Source: Paenibacillus sonchi (GTDB lineage: Bacteria > Bacillota > Bacilli > Paenibacillales > Paenibacillaceae). From it: a stretch of DNA of 64,000 nucleotides. The stretch lies in contig NZ_CP068595.1 of the NCBI RefSeq assembly GCF_016772475.1, positions 3,348,001 through 3,412,000 of the forward strand. Direction: 5' to 3'. The notes under the pieces are model-generated. The model ran no database searches. It worked only from the letters and a program-made list of their open reading frames with translations, and had not been told where the DNA came from. Each line of letters starts with the position of its first letter. Position 1 is the first letter of the stretch. Both the position numbers and the translations under genes were made by a program. Shown here one piece after another: positions 62,636 to 64,000 of this stretch.

Positions 62636-64000
62636 ATGACTGAACAGGCAAAAGAACAAGCAATCCATAAAGAAGAAAACTCCACCGTGGATAACCTGGC
62701 CATCACGACGATCCGCACGCTTGCCATTGACGCGATTGAAAAAGCAAATTCCGGTCATCCGGGAATGCCGATGGGTTCAGCTCCAATGGGGTATCAGCTG
62801 TTTGCGAAGACTATGAATCATAATCCGGAGCACCCGACTTGGGTCAACCGTGACCGTTTTGTGCTGTCCGCAGGACACGGTTCCATGCTGCTGTACAGCC
62901 TGCTGCACCTTAGCGGCTATGATCTGCCAATGGAGGAACTGAAGCAATTCCGCCAATGGGGAAGCCTGACACCGGGACATCCGGAGTTCGGTCATACTGC
63001 AGGTGTTGATGCAACTACAGGTCCGCTTGGACAAGGTATCGGTATGGCCGTAGGGATGGCGATGGCTGAAGCCCAGCTTGGCGCTACCTACAATAAAGGT
63101 GATCATAATGTAATTGACCACTATACGTACGCAATCTGCGGCGATGGCGATTTAATGGAAGGGATTTCCTCCGAGTCTGCTTCGCTTGCCGGTCATTTGA
63201 AGCTTGGCAAACTGATTGTGCTCTACGATTCCAATGATATTTCGCTGGACGGGAAGCTGAACCTGGCATTCTCCGAAAATGTAGCCAAACGTTTTGAAGC
63301 TTACGGCTGGCAAGTTCTGCGTGTGGAAGACGGCAACGACCTTCCGGCCATCAGCCAAGCGATTAGCGAGGCACAGGCCGAGAGCGGCAAACCAACCTTG
63401 ATCGAAGTGAAGACCGTCATCGGCTACGGCAGCCCGAACAAGCAAGGTAAAGGCGGCCACGGCGGTACTCACGGTTCTCCGCTGGGAGCAGAAGAAGCGA
63501 AGCTGACGAAGGATTTCTACAAATGGGTGTACGAAGAGAATTTCTATGTGCCGGATGAAGTCCGTGTACGTTTTGCTGAAGTGAAGGAAAAAGGCATTGC
63601 AGCCAACAAGGCCTGGGACGAGAAATTCGCTGCTTACAAAAAAGCATACCCAGAGCTTGCGGCTCAACTGGAAAGAGCGCTGAACGGCGAGCTTCCTGAA
63701 GGCTGGGATGCCAATCTTCCGTTCTACAAAGCTGAAGACAAAGCGGTTTCCACGCGTGTTGCTTCCGGTAATGCTCTGAACGGGCTTACGGCTGGTGTTC
63801 CGCAGCTGGTGGGCGGTTCCGCCGACCTCGAAAGCTCGACAATGACCCATCTGAACGGTCTTGACCAATTCACTCCGGATTCCTACGGTGGCCGCAATAT
63901 CTATTTCGGCGTCCGCGAGTTCGGTATGGCTGCGGCGATGAACGGGATTGCCCTGCACAGCGGCCTTAAGGTATTTGGCGGCACCTTCTTCGTATTCACT
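62636..64000 (+). CDS. tkt: Transketolase, 3' end outside window
   Basis: About 455 residues are visible, open to the window edge, with AGGAGG before ATG 62636. The thiamine-diphosphate enzyme features are clear: [52 protein letters not shown], the ThDP/Mg motif [18 protein letters not shown] and the second-domain [19 protein letters not shown]. It transfers two-carbon units in the non-oxidative pentose phosphate pathway. An N-terminal extension of about 15 residues ([15 protein letters not shown]) precedes the conserved core. Confidence 0.97.
   Translation, partial: MTEQAKEQAIHKEENSTVDNLAITTIRTLAIDAIEKANSGHPGMPMGSAPMGYQLFAKTMNHNPEHPTWVNRDRFVLSAGHGSMLLYSLLHLSGYDLPMEELKQFRQWGSLTPGHPEFGHTAGVDATTGPLGQGIGMAVGMAMAEAQLGATYNKGDHNVIDHYTYAICGDGDLMEGISSESASLAGHLKLGKLIVLYDSNDISLDGKLNLAFSENVAKRFEAYGWQVLRVEDGNDLPAISQAISEAQAESGKPTLIEVKTVIGYGSPNKQGKGGHGGTHGSPLGAEEAKLTKDFYKWVYEENFYVPDEVRVRFAEVKEKGIAANKAWDEKFAAYKKAYPELAAQLERALNGELPEGWDANLPFYKAEDKAVSTRVASGNALNGLTAGVPQLVGGSADLESSTMTHLNGLDQFTPDSYGGRNIYFGVREFGMAAAMNGIALHSGLKVFGGTFFVFT

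Overview
The window looks like a chromosomal segment of a low-to-mid GC Gram-positive of the Paenibacillus type. The evidence is the strong GGAGG-type ribosome sites, frequent TTG/GTG starts, lipobox lipoproteins, a YesM/YesN-type two-component pair beside an LplB/YtcP-type sugar transporter, a LiaS/LiaR-type pair, a YneK-like (DUF2621) protein and two Tad-type gene clusters. This assignment is inferred from gene content; no search was run.

Layout. 1-1.9 kb: pentapeptide-repeat protein (cut by the window edge), Lrp/AsnC regulator and an MBL-fold hydrolase. 2.0-4.4 kb: tRNA-Asn and tRNA-Ser, a tandem repeat that copies the 3' tail of tRNA-Ser, a terminator, and a group II intron with its maturase placed a few bases after that terminator. 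4.4-5.4 kb: gene-free, with a four-copy inverted/direct repeat. 5.4-10.0 kb: a complete branched-chain amino acid type ABC importer (livHMGF plus a lipoprotein receptor). 10.1-12.6 kb: tRNA-Glu with its own tail-copying tandem repeat, three near-identical tRNA-Leu(GAG) genes, two paralogous XRE regulators and a small divergent HTH protein.

12.6-23.3 kb: a sugar uptake and hydrolysis locus (two-component system, two permeases, lipoprotein, GH78-like and GH43 enzymes). Parts are decayed: an internally deleted hydrolase and a GH1 remnant. 23.3-33.1 kb: DegV fragment, LTA-synthase-like protein, MmpL/RND-type exporter, GT2 glycosyltransferase, LiaSR-like pair, glutathione peroxidase, Ohr/OsmC protein, a DCC-family protein and a frameshifted remnant.

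33.2-43.9 kb is a canonical Tad (Flp pilus) operon: TadZ-like protein, TadA ATPase, TadB, TadC, Flp-like pilin, two TadE-like proteins, a large DUF5702-like TadG analogue, an A24 prepilin peptidase and an FHA protein. 43.9-47.5 kb is housekeeping: SDR epimerase, DUF2621 protein, endonuclease IV and PurU. 47.8-61.5 kb is a second, divergent Tad-like cluster. It has a CpaB-like SAF protein, a TadZ-like protein without the Walker lysine, a second ATPase, two integral membrane proteins, two tiny paralogous membrane proteins, two pseudopilin-like proteins, a 200-residue secreted protein and two large PKD/Ig-repeat secreted proteins. It has no prepilin peptidase and no recognisable Flp subunit. I consider it the best candidate for an undescribed secretion or surface-fibre system. 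The window ends with a permuted NlpC/P60-like protein and the 5' part of transketolase.

Six genes are each split by the apparent loss of exactly one G from a run of G. The shared pattern suggests homopolymer under-calling in the source assembly rather than six real mutations, so they are listed as single genes with a frameshift.
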